Below, one piece after another: positions 17,597 through 25,002 of a stretch of 57,748 nucleotides of DNA. The position numbers were made by a program, and so were the translations under genes. The stretch comes from CAYVWB01 sp964455395 (GTDB lineage Bacteria; Desulfobacterota; Desulfovibrionia; Desulfovibrionales; Desulfovibrionaceae), in contig CAYVWB010000021.1 in the NCBI GenBank assembly GCA_964455395.1, positions 1-57,748 on the forward strand, given 5' to 3'. How positions within the stretch are numbered: position 1 is the first letter of the stretch; every line of letters begins with the position of its first letter. The notes beneath the pieces are model-generated. The model had not been told where the DNA came from and did not search any database. It worked only from the letters and a program-made list of their open reading frames with translations.

Positions 17597-18337
17597 ATGA
17601 AACACGAATCCAACACGTACGGCACGGCGCGCGTTCTGAACATGCTGGTTCTGATGGCGCTGCTCATGATGGGCGCCGCCGCACCCGCCGCCGCCTTCGA
17701 CGAGACGCAGCTCGCGGCCCTGCAGGCCGGGGAGGACTGCGTGGGGTGCGATCTCTCCGGCGCCGAGTTGGACGCCATCGACCTGACGGACCGCGCCCTG
17801 GCCGGCGCCAACTTCAGCGGCGCCGTGCTCACCCTGGCCGTGCTGGACGAAGCGGACTGCCGCGGCTGCGACTTCACCAAGGCGGACATGCGCGGCGCAG
17901 CCTTCCGCGGGGCCGATCTGGAGGAAGCGGACTTCACCGGCGCGGACCTGGAACGGACCGTGCTGACGGACGCCAACGCCCGACACGCCGTCTTCGCGGG
18001 GGCCAAGCTCGATTCCGCCACGGCGCTGGACCTCACGGCGGACCATGCGGACTTCACGGCCGCCACCCTGCGCAACGCCATCTGCATGGGCTCCACCTTC
18101 AAATACGCCTTGTTCAAGGGTGCGGATCTGGAAGGCGCGGAACTCTCCGACGGCCGGCTCCTCGGCGTCTCGTTTTCGCGCGCCGTGCTCACCCGTGCGG
18201 ACCTGCGCAACTCCCTGCTGGACAACGTCTCCTTCGAAGCCGCCGCCACGGAGGGCATGCTGCTCAGCGGGTCGCTGCTGTGCAACGTGCTCATGCCCGG
18301 CGGAGAGCGTGTCTACGCTGGATGCGCCGCCGACTGA
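17597..18337 (+). CDS. Exported pentapeptide-repeat protein
   Basis: 246 residues. It begins with a signal peptide of about 35 residues ending in AAAPAAAF. The rest is a run of pentapeptide repeats of the A(D/N)LXX type (for example ADMRG, AAFRG, ADLEE, ADFTG, ADLER), which fold as a right-handed quadrilateral beta-helix. Two Cys pairs (CVGC and CRGC) lie in the first repeats and could form disulfides in the periplasm. The start is fixed by AAAGGAG 10 bases before the ATG. No catalytic domain is fused to it, and function in this family cannot be predicted from sequence. An unusual 11-bp DNA repeat lies just downstream. Confidence 0.82.
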   Translation: MKHESNTYGTARVLNMLVLMALLMMGAAAPAAAFDETQLAALQAGEDCVGCDLSGAELDAIDLTDRALAGANFSGAVLTLAVLDEADCRGCDFTKADMRGAAFRGADLEEADFTGADLERTVLTDANARHAVFAGAKLDSATALDLTADHADFTAATLRNAICMGSTFKYALFKGADLEGAELSDGRLLGVSFSRAVLTRADLRNSLLDNVSFEAAATEGMLLSGSLLCNVLMPGGERVYAGCAAD

Positions 18338-18398
18338 GGCGAACCGTCCCGGACGCTGTCGGGGTTCGGCGAGTGGAGAGCCTTCCACGAAATGGCGC

Positions 18399-18486
18399 GC
18401 GCCATGTGCGAATTTTGCGTGAACATTGCCCGATCTTTGCCTGATCTTTGTGCGAATTGAGTGCACACTGGGTACGAACTGGGTGC
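18399..18486. repeat. Degenerate 11-bp tandem array, about 8 units
   Basis: The stretch splits cleanly into 11-base units resembling GAAYTKTGYGC: GAATTTTGCGT (18410), GAACATTGCCC (18421), GATCTTTGCCT (18432), GATCTTTGTGC (18443), GAATTGAGTGC (18454), ACACTGGGTAC (18465) and GAACTGGGTGC (18476), with a weaker unit at 18399. It is more AT-rich than its surroundings and lies between the 3' ends of two convergent genes, so it is not placed like a promoter operator. Confidence 0.7.
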
Positions 18487-18573
18487 ATGCCAGGGGGAGA
18501 AGATTCATCCGGCGTCGTGGCGGATGGCGAGTCGGCGGGAACGCGGCGCCTTCGCCGGCGCAGCGAGTCGCCC

Positions 18574-18897
18574 TTACGGCGTCATGCGGAGAGCGCGGCG
18601 TGTCTCTGCGAGCAGATGACGACGGACCTCGGCGCCATCTTCATGGGTGAAGAAGCGGACGGCCACGCCCAACAGGCCTTCGTTGGCGGCTTTCCAGACC
18701 GGCAATCGCGGCGAGTGCAGAACGGCGGCGCGCACGTCTTCCGATTCGTCGGCGTCGATGACGCGCCATGTGGTCTCGGCAGCGTCCAGGCGGCGCGAAG
18801 CGCACGTCAGCACCACGAAAACGCCAGGCGCTTCGTTGATGGCGTGAAGACTGAGCAAAGGGCCTTCCCAGTCTTGTTGGGCGATGTGGATGGTCAT
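18574..18897 (-). CDS. Small hypothetical protein, possibly GIY-YIG-like
   Basis: 107 residues, not firmly recognised. It starts TIHIAQQDWEGPL, has PGVFVVLTCA, then WRVIDADESEDVRAAVL and a later R-rich C-terminus. The order (strand with PGVFV, strand with a D-x-x-E-S-x-D-V-R turn) faintly resembles short GIY-YIG-fold proteins in which PGVYVL is followed by GES-D-R, but the catalytic Tyr and Arg pattern is not intact, so this would be an inactive relative. No good ribosome-binding site was seen before the ATG at 18897; a longer form from 18966 is possible. Confidence 0.55.
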   Translation of the reverse strand: MTIHIAQQDWEGPLLSLHAINEAPGVFVVLTCASRRLDAAETTWRVIDADESEDVRAAVLHSPRLPVWKAANEGLLGVAVRFFTHEDGAEVRRHLLAETRRALRMTP

Positions 18898-18981
18898 GGC
18901 GGCGTCTGGGGGTGAATTCCTGGTTCGAGTGAACACACCATACGCTGCGCGCGTGCGTCTCGCCACAGGCAGAATGCAGTG

Positions 18982-19015
18982 AAAATAAACGCCGGCTCCC
19001 AGTGGAGCCGGCGTT
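18982..19015 (-). terminator. Terminator of the M23 peptidase gene
   Basis: AACGCCGGCTCC (18988-18999) pairs perfectly over 12 bases with GGAGCCGGCGTT (19004-19015) around a 4-base loop. Read on the minus strand it is followed by TTTATTTTC, a good U-tract, 35 bases after the M23 stop codon. Confidence 0.88.
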
Positions 19016-19049
19016 GTCGTCGATGCGTGGAGGGGTGAGCGGGGTGGAC

Positions 19050-20420
19050 TCAGGACGCCTCTTCACCCACTCCGGGAACCTTGCCGGTCAGGTTGTCGAG
19101 AATCCAGTGTTCGTCCCACCATTCGATGGGGGAGACGGGCAGGCCGCCCACGAGGACGCCGAAGTGCAGATGGTCGCCGCCGGCGAGGCCCGAAGTCCCA
19201 GAGGAGCCGACGATATCGCCTTTGGTCAGCTGTTGGCCTTCCTGGACGTGGACTTCCGTGAGGTGGGCGTAGAGGGTCATGAGGCCCATGCCGTGGTCGA
19301 TGATGACGCAGTTGCCGTAGATGCCCATGTAGCCGGCGAAGACCACCACGCCATGGTTGCCTGCGGGCACGGGGGCGCGCTGTACGGAGGCGATGTCCTG
19401 GCCCAGGTGGGTCTGGTTGTCCACCACTTCGCCATTGTAGATGTAGCTGCGGTGGTCGGCGAACTGGGCCATGGAGGCGCCGGCCATGCGCTCGAAGGCG
19501 CCGCGCCACAGGGGGCGGGGCACGCTGGTGCGGCCGATATCCTTCAAGGCGGCGCGGTTTTCCACGCGGGTCTTGCGGTTCACGGCCAGGAAGATCTCCA
19601 GAGGCGTGGCGGCTTCCGGGTGCAGGCTCGCGAACTCCGGCATCTTGCGTTCCAGGAAGGAGTCGGGGAGGTTGATGGTGTCTTCGCGGAACGTTTTGGG
19701 GCGCGCGTTGACGTTGAGGGGGATGACGTTCTCGTTGCCGGCGGCGTCCACGGCCATGAGCGCGGGGGAGAAATTCTCCACGGTCATGAAGTGGGGGAAC
19801 GCGAAGAGGCAGGCCCAGGTCCCGTTCTCCTGCTCGTAGGCCGGGAAGAAGTGGTCGCCGACGACCACGCCGGCCATGGCGGGGGGTTCGGAGACGGTGA
19901 ACGCCACGCCGGCGGCGCCGCCGCGGTTGACGTTGATGACGCCGCTGGTGATGGATATCTGCGGGGGTTGGGTGTCCAGAGTGTGTTCGCTGGCCAGGAC
20001 CACGGTGTTGCCGCTGCCGAGAGAGGCGTAGGAGGCGTCCGTGGCGGCGACTTCGATGGTGACGACGCCGCTGGAGAGGGGCAGATCCGCCAGGGTGAAG
20101 GGCAGTTCCGCCCGCACGGGGGCCTCGGGGAAGTCCTGGCTGGCGATCTCGTAGGTTTCCTCGTTGGCGCGTACGCGCACCTGGATGCGCCGCACGCCGG
20201 AGGCGTCGTCTTCTGCAGCGGCGAGCATGGGCAGCGCCTTGGAGATGTGGGTGGTCATGGGACTGAGACTGGCCGTGGGTTCGGTCGTGTCCCGAAAGAG
20301 AATGTAGGCGCCGCCGCCGATCACCAGGAGGATGAGCAGCACGAGCATGGGCAGACAGCCCACGCGGCCGGTTTGATGCGCGACGTGACGACGGGCGCCA
20401 GTGGTGGAGTGGAGTGGCAT
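19050..20420 (-). CDS. Membrane-anchored M23 (LytM) metallopeptidase
   Basis: 456 residues. A positively charged N-terminus is followed by one membrane segment (LPMLVLLILLVIGGGAYILF), then a long beta-rich periplasmic region and a C-terminal peptidase M23 domain. Zinc ligands are visible: HLGQD (HxxxD), HGMGLMTLYAHL and the final HLHFGV (HxH). Such enzymes cut peptidoglycan cross-links, or activate amidases when degenerate; this one has the full ligand set. The ATG at 20420 has GAGG about 9 bases upstream; an in-frame ATG at 20510 lacks such a site. The CBS gene lies 158 bases upstream on the same strand, so an operon is likely. Confidence 0.87.
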   Translation of the reverse strand: MPLHSTTGARRHVAHQTGRVGCLPMLVLLILLVIGGGAYILFRDTTEPTASLSPMTTHISKALPMLAAAEDDASGVRRIQVRVRANEETYEIASQDFPEAPVRAELPFTLADLPLSSGVVTIEVAATDASYASLGSGNTVVLASEHTLDTQPPQISITSGVINVNRGGAAGVAFTVSEPPAMAGVVVGDHFFPAYEQENGTWACLFAFPHFMTVENFSPALMAVDAAGNENVIPLNVNARPKTFREDTINLPDSFLERKMPEFASLHPEAATPLEIFLAVNRKTRVENRAALKDIGRTSVPRPLWRGAFERMAGASMAQFADHRSYIYNGEVVDNQTHLGQDIASVQRAPVPAGNHGVVVFAGYMGIYGNCVIIDHGMGLMTLYAHLTEVHVQEGQQLTKGDIVGSSGTSGLAGGDHLHFGVLVGGLPVSPIEWWDEHWILDNLTGKVPGVGEEAS

Positions 20421-20578
20421 GGATGCGGCCTCGTGATGGGACGCCTGCCTTGGAGCGCGGCGCCGCTGGGGTGGACTCGATGTGTTGGTCTTGGTTGGTG
20501 TACGCGACATGGGCGACGCCGTGGCGGACGTCTTCCGGGGGGAGCTGGCGCAAGCTTCTCGCACAGACGGAGCGAACC

Positions 20579-21028
20579 TTACACGCCGGGTTCGCCCGTG
20601 CGCTGCTCTTCCAGCTCCATCAACCGGATGGTGAGCTTCAGGAAATCCGCTTCGGTGATGATGCCCACCAGGAGCCCTTGCTCCACCACGGGGAGGCAGC
20701 CGTACTTGTTGCGCAGGAGCATCTCGGCGGCGTCCTTGATGGGCGAATCCGGCGCGACCACGGTGACGTCGCGGTTCATGATCTCATGGATGGGGATGCC
20801 GGAGTCGATCTCGTCCTGGACGGCTTTCTCCACCTCCGCGAACTTGGAGATGGTGGCTGCGAGGATGTCGCGGTGGGTCACCAGACCGGTGAAGTGCTCG
20901 TCCTCGCCCACGATGGGGATGTGCCGGATGCGGGCCAGCGACATCATGGAGCGGGCGGCGCGCAGGGAGTCCGTACGCTTGAGGGTGAACACCTCGCGGG
21001 TCATGATGTCTTTGACGATGCGGTACAT
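20579..21028 (-). CDS. Tandem CBS-domain protein
   Basis: 149 residues made almost entirely of two CBS domains, with the repeat signatures IMTREVFTLKRTDSL...RHIPIV...GLVTHRDIL and IMNRDVTVVAPDSPI...GCLPVV...GIITEADFL. CBS pairs bind adenosine nucleotides and act as energy or redox sensors; with no fused effector this one probably partners with another protein. AAGGGG lies 11-16 bases upstream of the ATG. A minus-strand TTGACA at 21100-21095 is a possible -35 element about 70 bases upstream, but its -10 is poor. Confidence 0.88.
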   Translation of the reverse strand: MYRIVKDIMTREVFTLKRTDSLRAARSMMSLARIRHIPIVGEDEHFTGLVTHRDILAATISKFAEVEKAVQDEIDSGIPIHEIMNRDVTVVAPDSPIKDAAEMLLRNKYGCLPVVEQGLLVGIITEADFLKLTIRLMELEEQRTGEPGV

Positions 21029-21156
21029 GGGGGGGCCCCTTGGGTTGTGCGTTTAGAGATAGTTTAGATGAATCTTCAGGCGCCCGGCCCCGCATGTCAA
21101 GACCTCCGGGACCAAGAGTCCGACCTGCCACGGAGAGAACGGGTCCACGACTTCGG

Positions 21157-21185
21157 TTGACTTGGCTGCGGAAACGTGGTTTGCA
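21157..21185 (+). promoter_or_regulatory. Possible promoter of pcm
   Basis: TTGACT is followed after 17 bases by TTTGCA, 70-99 bases before the pcm ATG in the divergent CBS-pcm gap. The -35 is good and the -10 is weak. Confidence 0.3.
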
Positions 21186-21255
21186 TCCCGCGAGCCGTTG
21201 CGCCCGCCGCACGGCCACTTTTTCGCACCGCTTGGAGCCCCGGCAGACCACCCGC

Positions 21256-21921
21256 ATGAATACTTCCTCCCACAGAGCTAACGCCGCACTCCAGCGCATG
21301 CGCGACGCCATGGTCCGCGAGCAGCTGGAGAAACGCGGGATTCATGACGAGCGTGTGCTCGCCGCCATGCGCCAGACGCCCCGCCACCTCTTCGTGCAAG
21401 AAGCCCTGCAAGCGCAAGCGTACAAAGACCACGCCCTGCCCATCGGCCATGGGCAGACCATCTCCCAACCGTATATCGTCGGCCTCATGTCCCAGATGCT
21501 GGAGATCGAACCCGAGATGCGCGTGCTGGAGATCGGCGCCGGCAGCGGCTACCAGGCAGCCGTGCTCGCGGCCATGGGCTGCGAAGTCTACACGGTGGAG
21601 CGCATCCGCGATCTCTACGTGAAAGCCAGACAGCGCCTGCTGGAGCTGCGCTACTTCAAGGTGAAGCTCAAGCTGGACGACGGCACCATGGGCTGGGCCG
21701 AGGAAGCGCCCTTCGACCGCATCCTCGTCACGGCAGGCGGTCCCGACGTGCCCATGCCCCTGGTGGAGCAGCTGGCGGACCCCGGCATCCTCATCATCCC
21801 CGTGGGCGGAGCGCGCCGCAACCAGCAGCTCGTGGTCATCCGCAAGCAAGACGGCGCGTTGCAGGAAGAGCGTCACGGCGGCGTGGCGTTCGTGGATCTC
21901 GTGGGCAAACACGGCTGGTGA
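21256..21921 (+). CDS. pcm: Protein-L-isoaspartate O-methyltransferase
   Basis: 221 residues, typical PIMT length. It uses SAM to methylate L-isoaspartyl residues in damaged proteins, starting their repair. Signatures: MVREQLEKRGI near the start, HALPIGHGQTISQPYIVGLM (substrate loop), SAM motif VLEIGAGSGYQAA, VYTVERI and APFDRILVTAGGPDVP, closing with a hydrophobic LVIIRK-like strand. The start at 21256 gives the canonical N-terminus; longer frames upstream run through the divergent promoter region. The YqaA-like gene follows after 43 bases and is probably co-transcribed. Confidence 0.94.
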   Translation: MNTSSHRANAALQRMRDAMVREQLEKRGIHDERVLAAMRQTPRHLFVQEALQAQAYKDHALPIGHGQTISQPYIVGLMSQMLEIEPEMRVLEIGAGSGYQAAVLAAMGCEVYTVERIRDLYVKARQRLLELRYFKVKLKLDDGTMGWAEEAPFDRILVTAGGPDVPMPLVEQLADPGILIIPVGGARRNQQLVVIRKQDGALQEERHGGVAFVDLVGKHGW

Positions 21922-21964
21922 ACGCCCCCATTCGCACCCCTCTCTATCGCAAGGATCACATCTG

Positions 21965-22549
21965 ATGAAATTCATGCAAGCGTGGCTCGAGCGGCTGTGG
22001 AAAGCCGCCGAGACCAAAGGCGCCCACCGCATGCTCGCGGTGGTCTCCTTCACCGAGTCCATCTTCTTTCCCATCCCCCCGGACGCCATGCTCATCCCCA
22101 TGTGCCTGGCCAACCGCGCCAAGGCGTTCCGCTATGCGCTCACCTGTCTGGTGGCTTCGCTGCTGGGCGGCGTTGTGGGGTACTTTCTGGGCTACTTCTT
22201 CTGGGAAGTGATCGGCGAACCCATCGTCGCCATGTACAACATGCAGGAGAAGGTGACGACCATCAGCCAGTGGTACGACAAGTACAACGCCTGGGCCGTG
22301 GCTGTGGCGGGGCTCACGCCCATTCCCTACAAGGTCTGCACGCTCACGGCGGGTTTCTTCAGCATCAACTTCCTGGTGTTCGTCATCGCTTCCACCCTGG
22401 CGCGGGGCCTGCGGTTCTTCGTGGTGGCCGGGCTGCTCTACCTTTACGGGGAGAAGGTGCGCTACTTCTTGGAGAACCGCCTCTCCTACGTGACCACCGC
22501 CCTGGTGGTGATGGTGGTGCTCGGCTTCGTGGCGCTCAAGTATATCTGA
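21965..22549 (+). CDS. YqaA-like (VTT/DedA-related) membrane protein
   Basis: 194 residues with about four to five hydrophobic helices. SFTESIFFPIPPDAMLIP and the later GLTPIPYKVCTLTAGFF are the paired re-entrant, proline-containing motifs of the VTT (DedA/SNARE-associated) superfamily, here closest in layout to YqaA. Distant relatives act as lipid scramblases or transporters; the role here is unknown. AAGGA sits 9-13 bases before the ATG. The pairing with pcm suggests the same transcript. Confidence 0.82.
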   Translation: MKFMQAWLERLWKAAETKGAHRMLAVVSFTESIFFPIPPDAMLIPMCLANRAKAFRYALTCLVASLLGGVVGYFLGYFFWEVIGEPIVAMYNMQEKVTTISQWYDKYNAWAVAVAGLTPIPYKVCTLTAGFFSINFLVFVIASTLARGLRFFVVAGLLYLYGEKVRYFLENRLSYVTTALVVMVVLGFVALKYI

Positions 22550-22558
22550 CCCCTCCGG

Positions 22559-22624
22559 CGCGCCTCGGAAAGACGGACCTGGCGGAAGGCCGGTCCATGG
22601 TGCGAATCCTTCAGGCGCGCTTTT
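22559..22624 (+). terminator. Branched terminator-like structure after yqaA-like gene
   Basis: GCGCGCCT (22559-22566) pairs with AGGCGCGC (22613-22620), followed at once by TTTT. Inside, GGACC and GGTCC form a second hairpin. The whole is a closed, multi-part structure 10 bases after the stop codon. It probably ends the pcm operon. Confidence 0.55.
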
Positions 22625-22631
22625 CTCCCTT

Positions 22632-22743
22632 TCTGTCGAACAGATCATGACGCCTTAGGGCGTGTGACGGACGACCGCAGGCGTGGGCTCGCCCCCGCCT
22701 TCCCCAAACGACAAGGCCGTGGCGATGACGCCGCGGCCTTTTT
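22632..22743 (+). ncRNA. Candidate structured RNA: four consecutive hairpins
   Basis: Four stems follow each other: TCTGT/ACAGA (22632-22644), ACGCC/GGCGT with a TTAG loop (22650-22663), AGGCG-GGG/CCC-CGCCT with a CTCG loop (22679-22700), and a 12-bp stem AAGGCCGTGGCG/CGCCGCGGCCTT with an ATGA loop (22713-22740) closing in a five-T tract. It is either a small RNA of about 115 bases or a long structured 3' untranslated region. No promoter was seen directly upstream. Confidence 0.4.
22713..22743 (+). terminator. Strong Rho-independent terminator
   Basis: A 12-bp stem (one G-T pair) with a tetraloop and a five-T tail, the best intrinsic terminator in this gap. It lies 164 bases after the YqaA-like gene stop. 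Confidence 0.85.
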
Positions 22744-22773
22744 CGTGCAGCAGCGAGCGCAGCGCCATGGAGA

Positions 22774-22794
22774 CGTTGCAGAGACCCTGCAACG
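22774..22794. repeat. 8-bp inverted repeat CGTTGCAG/CTGCAACG
   Basis: A perfect 8-base inverted repeat around a 5-base loop, with no T-tail. It contains the same GTTGCAG word that recurs in the AT-rich region to the right. Confidence 0.6.
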
Positions 22795-22800
22795 CCGTGG

Positions 22801-23078
22801 AGCAGAGGAGGGTGTGGCGATTTGCACGGTCGTGTTAATGTGGTTTCGAGCGGTTATAGATATATTTGAAATTTTCTAGAGTATTTTATGATGTTGTTGA
22901 TACATTGTTGCAGTCATGATGGCATGCATCATTGTGCAGAAGTGATGCAAAATGCTTGACGTCGCTGTGCAGTGTGGTAGTTGTAGAAGCCAGTTGCAGG
23001 ATTGTTGCAGCATGTCGCGTGTCCTGCGCCGCCGACGTCCCCCATCCTTGCGGCGCGCAACAGAGAGAGGAGGCTGCG
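22801..23078 (+). promoter_or_regulatory. AT-rich regulatory region upstream of mrp
   Basis: This is the right half of a 529-base gene-free gap (22550-23078) and is much more AT-rich than the rest of the window. TTGAAA (22866-22871) with TATGAT (22887-22892) at 15-base spacing is a candidate promoter; TTGACG at 22956-22961 is another possible -35. GTTGCAG occurs at 22907, 22993 and 23004, the last two exactly 11 bases apart, with GTGCAG at 22934 and 22967 (33 apart). ATGATG and CATCAT flank GCATG at 22916-22932 as a near palindrome. A regulator-binding region is likely; the regulator is unknown. Confidence 0.45.
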
Positions 23079-24065
23079 ATGCACCCCGCTGGCCCCGACA
23101 ACGAGGCGCCCCGTCCGCCACACGACGACGAAAACAGCTCACGGCCCGGCGCTGCGCAAGGCGCTTCGAATGCGTCGTTCACGCCCAACGCCCTCGATGG
23201 CGTCACCATGCAGGACGAACGCATCCGCAAGACGCTCGGCAAGATCCGCTACAAACTCTTCGTCATGAGCGGCAAAGGCGGCGTGGGCAAAAGCGCCGTC
23301 GCCGTGAACCTCGCTGCAGCCCTGGCGGCTCGCGGCGCTGCCGTGGGCATCATGGACGTGGACTTCCACGGCCCCAGCGTGGCCAACCTCCTCAGCCTGG
23401 AGAGCGGCCTGGAAGTCGCTCCGAACGCAGACGCTGGGGTGGACGAGCAAGGCGCCGCGCGCCAACGGTTTCTGCCCAAGCGATACAGCGACCATCTCGC
23501 CGCCGTCTCCATGGACACCCTGCTGGAAGACCGCGACCAAGCCGTGCTCTGGCGGGGCCCCATGAAACACTCGGCCATCCGACAGTTCATCGCGGACGTG
23601 GTCTGGGGCGAGCTGGACTACCTCGTCATCGACTCGCCCCCCGGCGCTGGCGACGAACACATGACCGTACTCAAGACCATCCCGGACGCGCTCTGCGTCG
23701 TCGTCACCACTCCGCAGGAAGTCTCTCTGGCGGACGTGCGCAAAGCCATCAACTTCCTCCAGTACGCGCAAGCCAACGTGCTCGGCGTGGTGGAGAACAT
23801 GAGCGGCCTTGTCTGTCCCCACTGCAAAGAGGAAATCTCCCTGTTCAAGAAAGGCGGCGGCGAGGCCTTGGCCAAACGCTACGGCTTGCCGTTCCTGGGC
23901 GCCGTGCCGCTGGACCCGGCCACCGTGGTCGCCGGCGACCTGGGCAAGCCCCTGGTGGATCTGGAGGACGACTTCCCGGCCAAACGCGCGTTTCTGGCCA
24001 TCGCCGAAGCCGTGGCCCGCAGCGCCGAGGACAGCTTCGAGCTGGCCTCCACCCGACATACCTGA
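23079..24065 (+). CDS. mrp: Mrp/ApbC-family Fe-S cluster carrier ATPase
   Basis: 328-residue P-loop ATPase that carries and delivers [4Fe-4S] clusters. After a hydrophilic, His/Pro-rich leader of about 50 residues come the deviant Walker A GKGGVGKS, DVDFHGPSV (switch I), DSPPGAGDEHM (Walker B/switch II) and the cluster-binding CPHC near residue 250. These are the defining Mrp marks. GAGAGGAGG lies just upstream of the ATG at 23079, and the longer upstream frame runs through the AT-rich regulatory region. Sulfate reducers depend heavily on Fe-S enzymes, which fits a dedicated promoter region. Confidence 0.93.
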   Translation: MHPAGPDNEAPRPPHDDENSSRPGAAQGASNASFTPNALDGVTMQDERIRKTLGKIRYKLFVMSGKGGVGKSAVAVNLAAALAARGAAVGIMDVDFHGPSVANLLSLESGLEVAPNADAGVDEQGAARQRFLPKRYSDHLAAVSMDTLLEDRDQAVLWRGPMKHSAIRQFIADVVWGELDYLVIDSPPGAGDEHMTVLKTIPDALCVVVTTPQEVSLADVRKAINFLQYAQANVLGVVENMSGLVCPHCKEEISLFKKGGGEALAKRYGLPFLGAVPLDPATVVAGDLGKPLVDLEDDFPAKRAFLAIAEAVARSAEDSFELASTRHT

Positions 24066-24125
24066 CCCCGCAAGCACCAGTCACATTCCAGACGCGTCCC
24101 GACGCAGCACTATGGAGAATGCGCC

Positions 24126-24782
24126 ATGGATCACTTTCGCAACACGCTTGTCGCTCATCTCATGAAGCCTCGCTTCGCACACATCAAGAAGACCGCATGT
24201 GGTCGCCTGCAACTCGGTCGATTCGTCGTCGTGCTGATGTTGTTGATGACGGCGGCGCACGCGCTCCCACATTCCGCCGCCGCGCAAAAAGCCATCTACG
24301 CCAAGACGGATGAGGAGGGCGTGCTCTGCTTGACGGACCGCAACGCCGAAGGCTACCGCGTCTACATGGTCTTCCGCGACATCATGCGCCAGTACGGGCA
24401 TGTCAATCGCGGAGAGATTGTCTCCATAGCCACCCGCTGGAGCGAACGATACGGACTGGACCCCCGGCTGGTGCAGTCTGTCATCGAGGTGGAGTCCGGC
24501 TTCTGCAATGAAGTGACGTCCTCCGCCGGCGCCGAGGGACTCATGCAGATCATGCCGGAGACCCAGCGCGACCTCGGCGTGACCCAGCCTTTCGATCCCA
24601 ACGAGAACATCGCTGGCGGCGTGCGCTACCTGCGGCAGATGCTGGACCGCTTCGGCTCCCTGGAGCTGGCCCTCGCCGCCTACAACGCCGGCCCAGGCAA
24701 CGTGGAGAAATACGGCGGGGTGCCGCCTTTCAAGGAAACCCGCAACTACGTACGCAAGGTGCTCGCGCTGTACAAACCGTAG
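24126..24782 (+). CDS. Lytic transglycosylase (SLT domain)
   Basis: 218 residues. A charged N-terminus is followed by a hydrophobic signal segment (RFVVVLMLLMTAAHALPHSAAA) and a Slt70-type catalytic domain: the catalytic Glu in VIEVESGF, then GLMQIMPET and LALAAYNAGPGNV, the three standard SLT motifs. The enzyme cleaves peptidoglycan glycan strands, forming 1,6-anhydromuramic acid ends in the periplasm. It is small, with no LysM or lipobox. GGAG lies about 9 bases before the ATG. It follows mrp by 60 bases. Confidence 0.92.
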   Translation: MDHFRNTLVAHLMKPRFAHIKKTACGRLQLGRFVVVLMLLMTAAHALPHSAAAQKAIYAKTDEEGVLCLTDRNAEGYRVYMVFRDIMRQYGHVNRGEIVSIATRWSERYGLDPRLVQSVIEVESGFCNEVTSSAGAEGLMQIMPETQRDLGVTQPFDPNENIAGGVRYLRQMLDRFGSLELALAAYNAGPGNVEKYGGVPPFKETRNYVRKVLALYKP

Positions 24783-25002
24783 TGTTCCCTCTGGGTTGAA
24801 CAGAAATGGGCGCGTGGCCGCCAGCCCTAAGACCGTCTTCCCGCACACGGCCTCGCTTCAGGCGTCCGCAGCAGGGGCTAAGGCGCAAGCGCGTCTGCTC
24901 CGTGACGGAACCCGGCGCAACGGCCAATCGCCCCGTCCGGCAGAACGACGACGCTTCGAAAGGCGTCGACAGGGCGATGGAAAAGGAGTAAGCGCAAGCC
25001 CC

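Noticed and set aside
18448..18915. 155-codon open frame through the 11-bp array
   Set aside because: No ribosome site, composition matches the shadow of the minus-strand small protein, and no domain.
22575..22621. tRNA-like T-arm (GGTGCGAATCC)
   Set aside because: No matching acceptor stem, D-arm or anticodon arm; it is part of the terminator-like structure.
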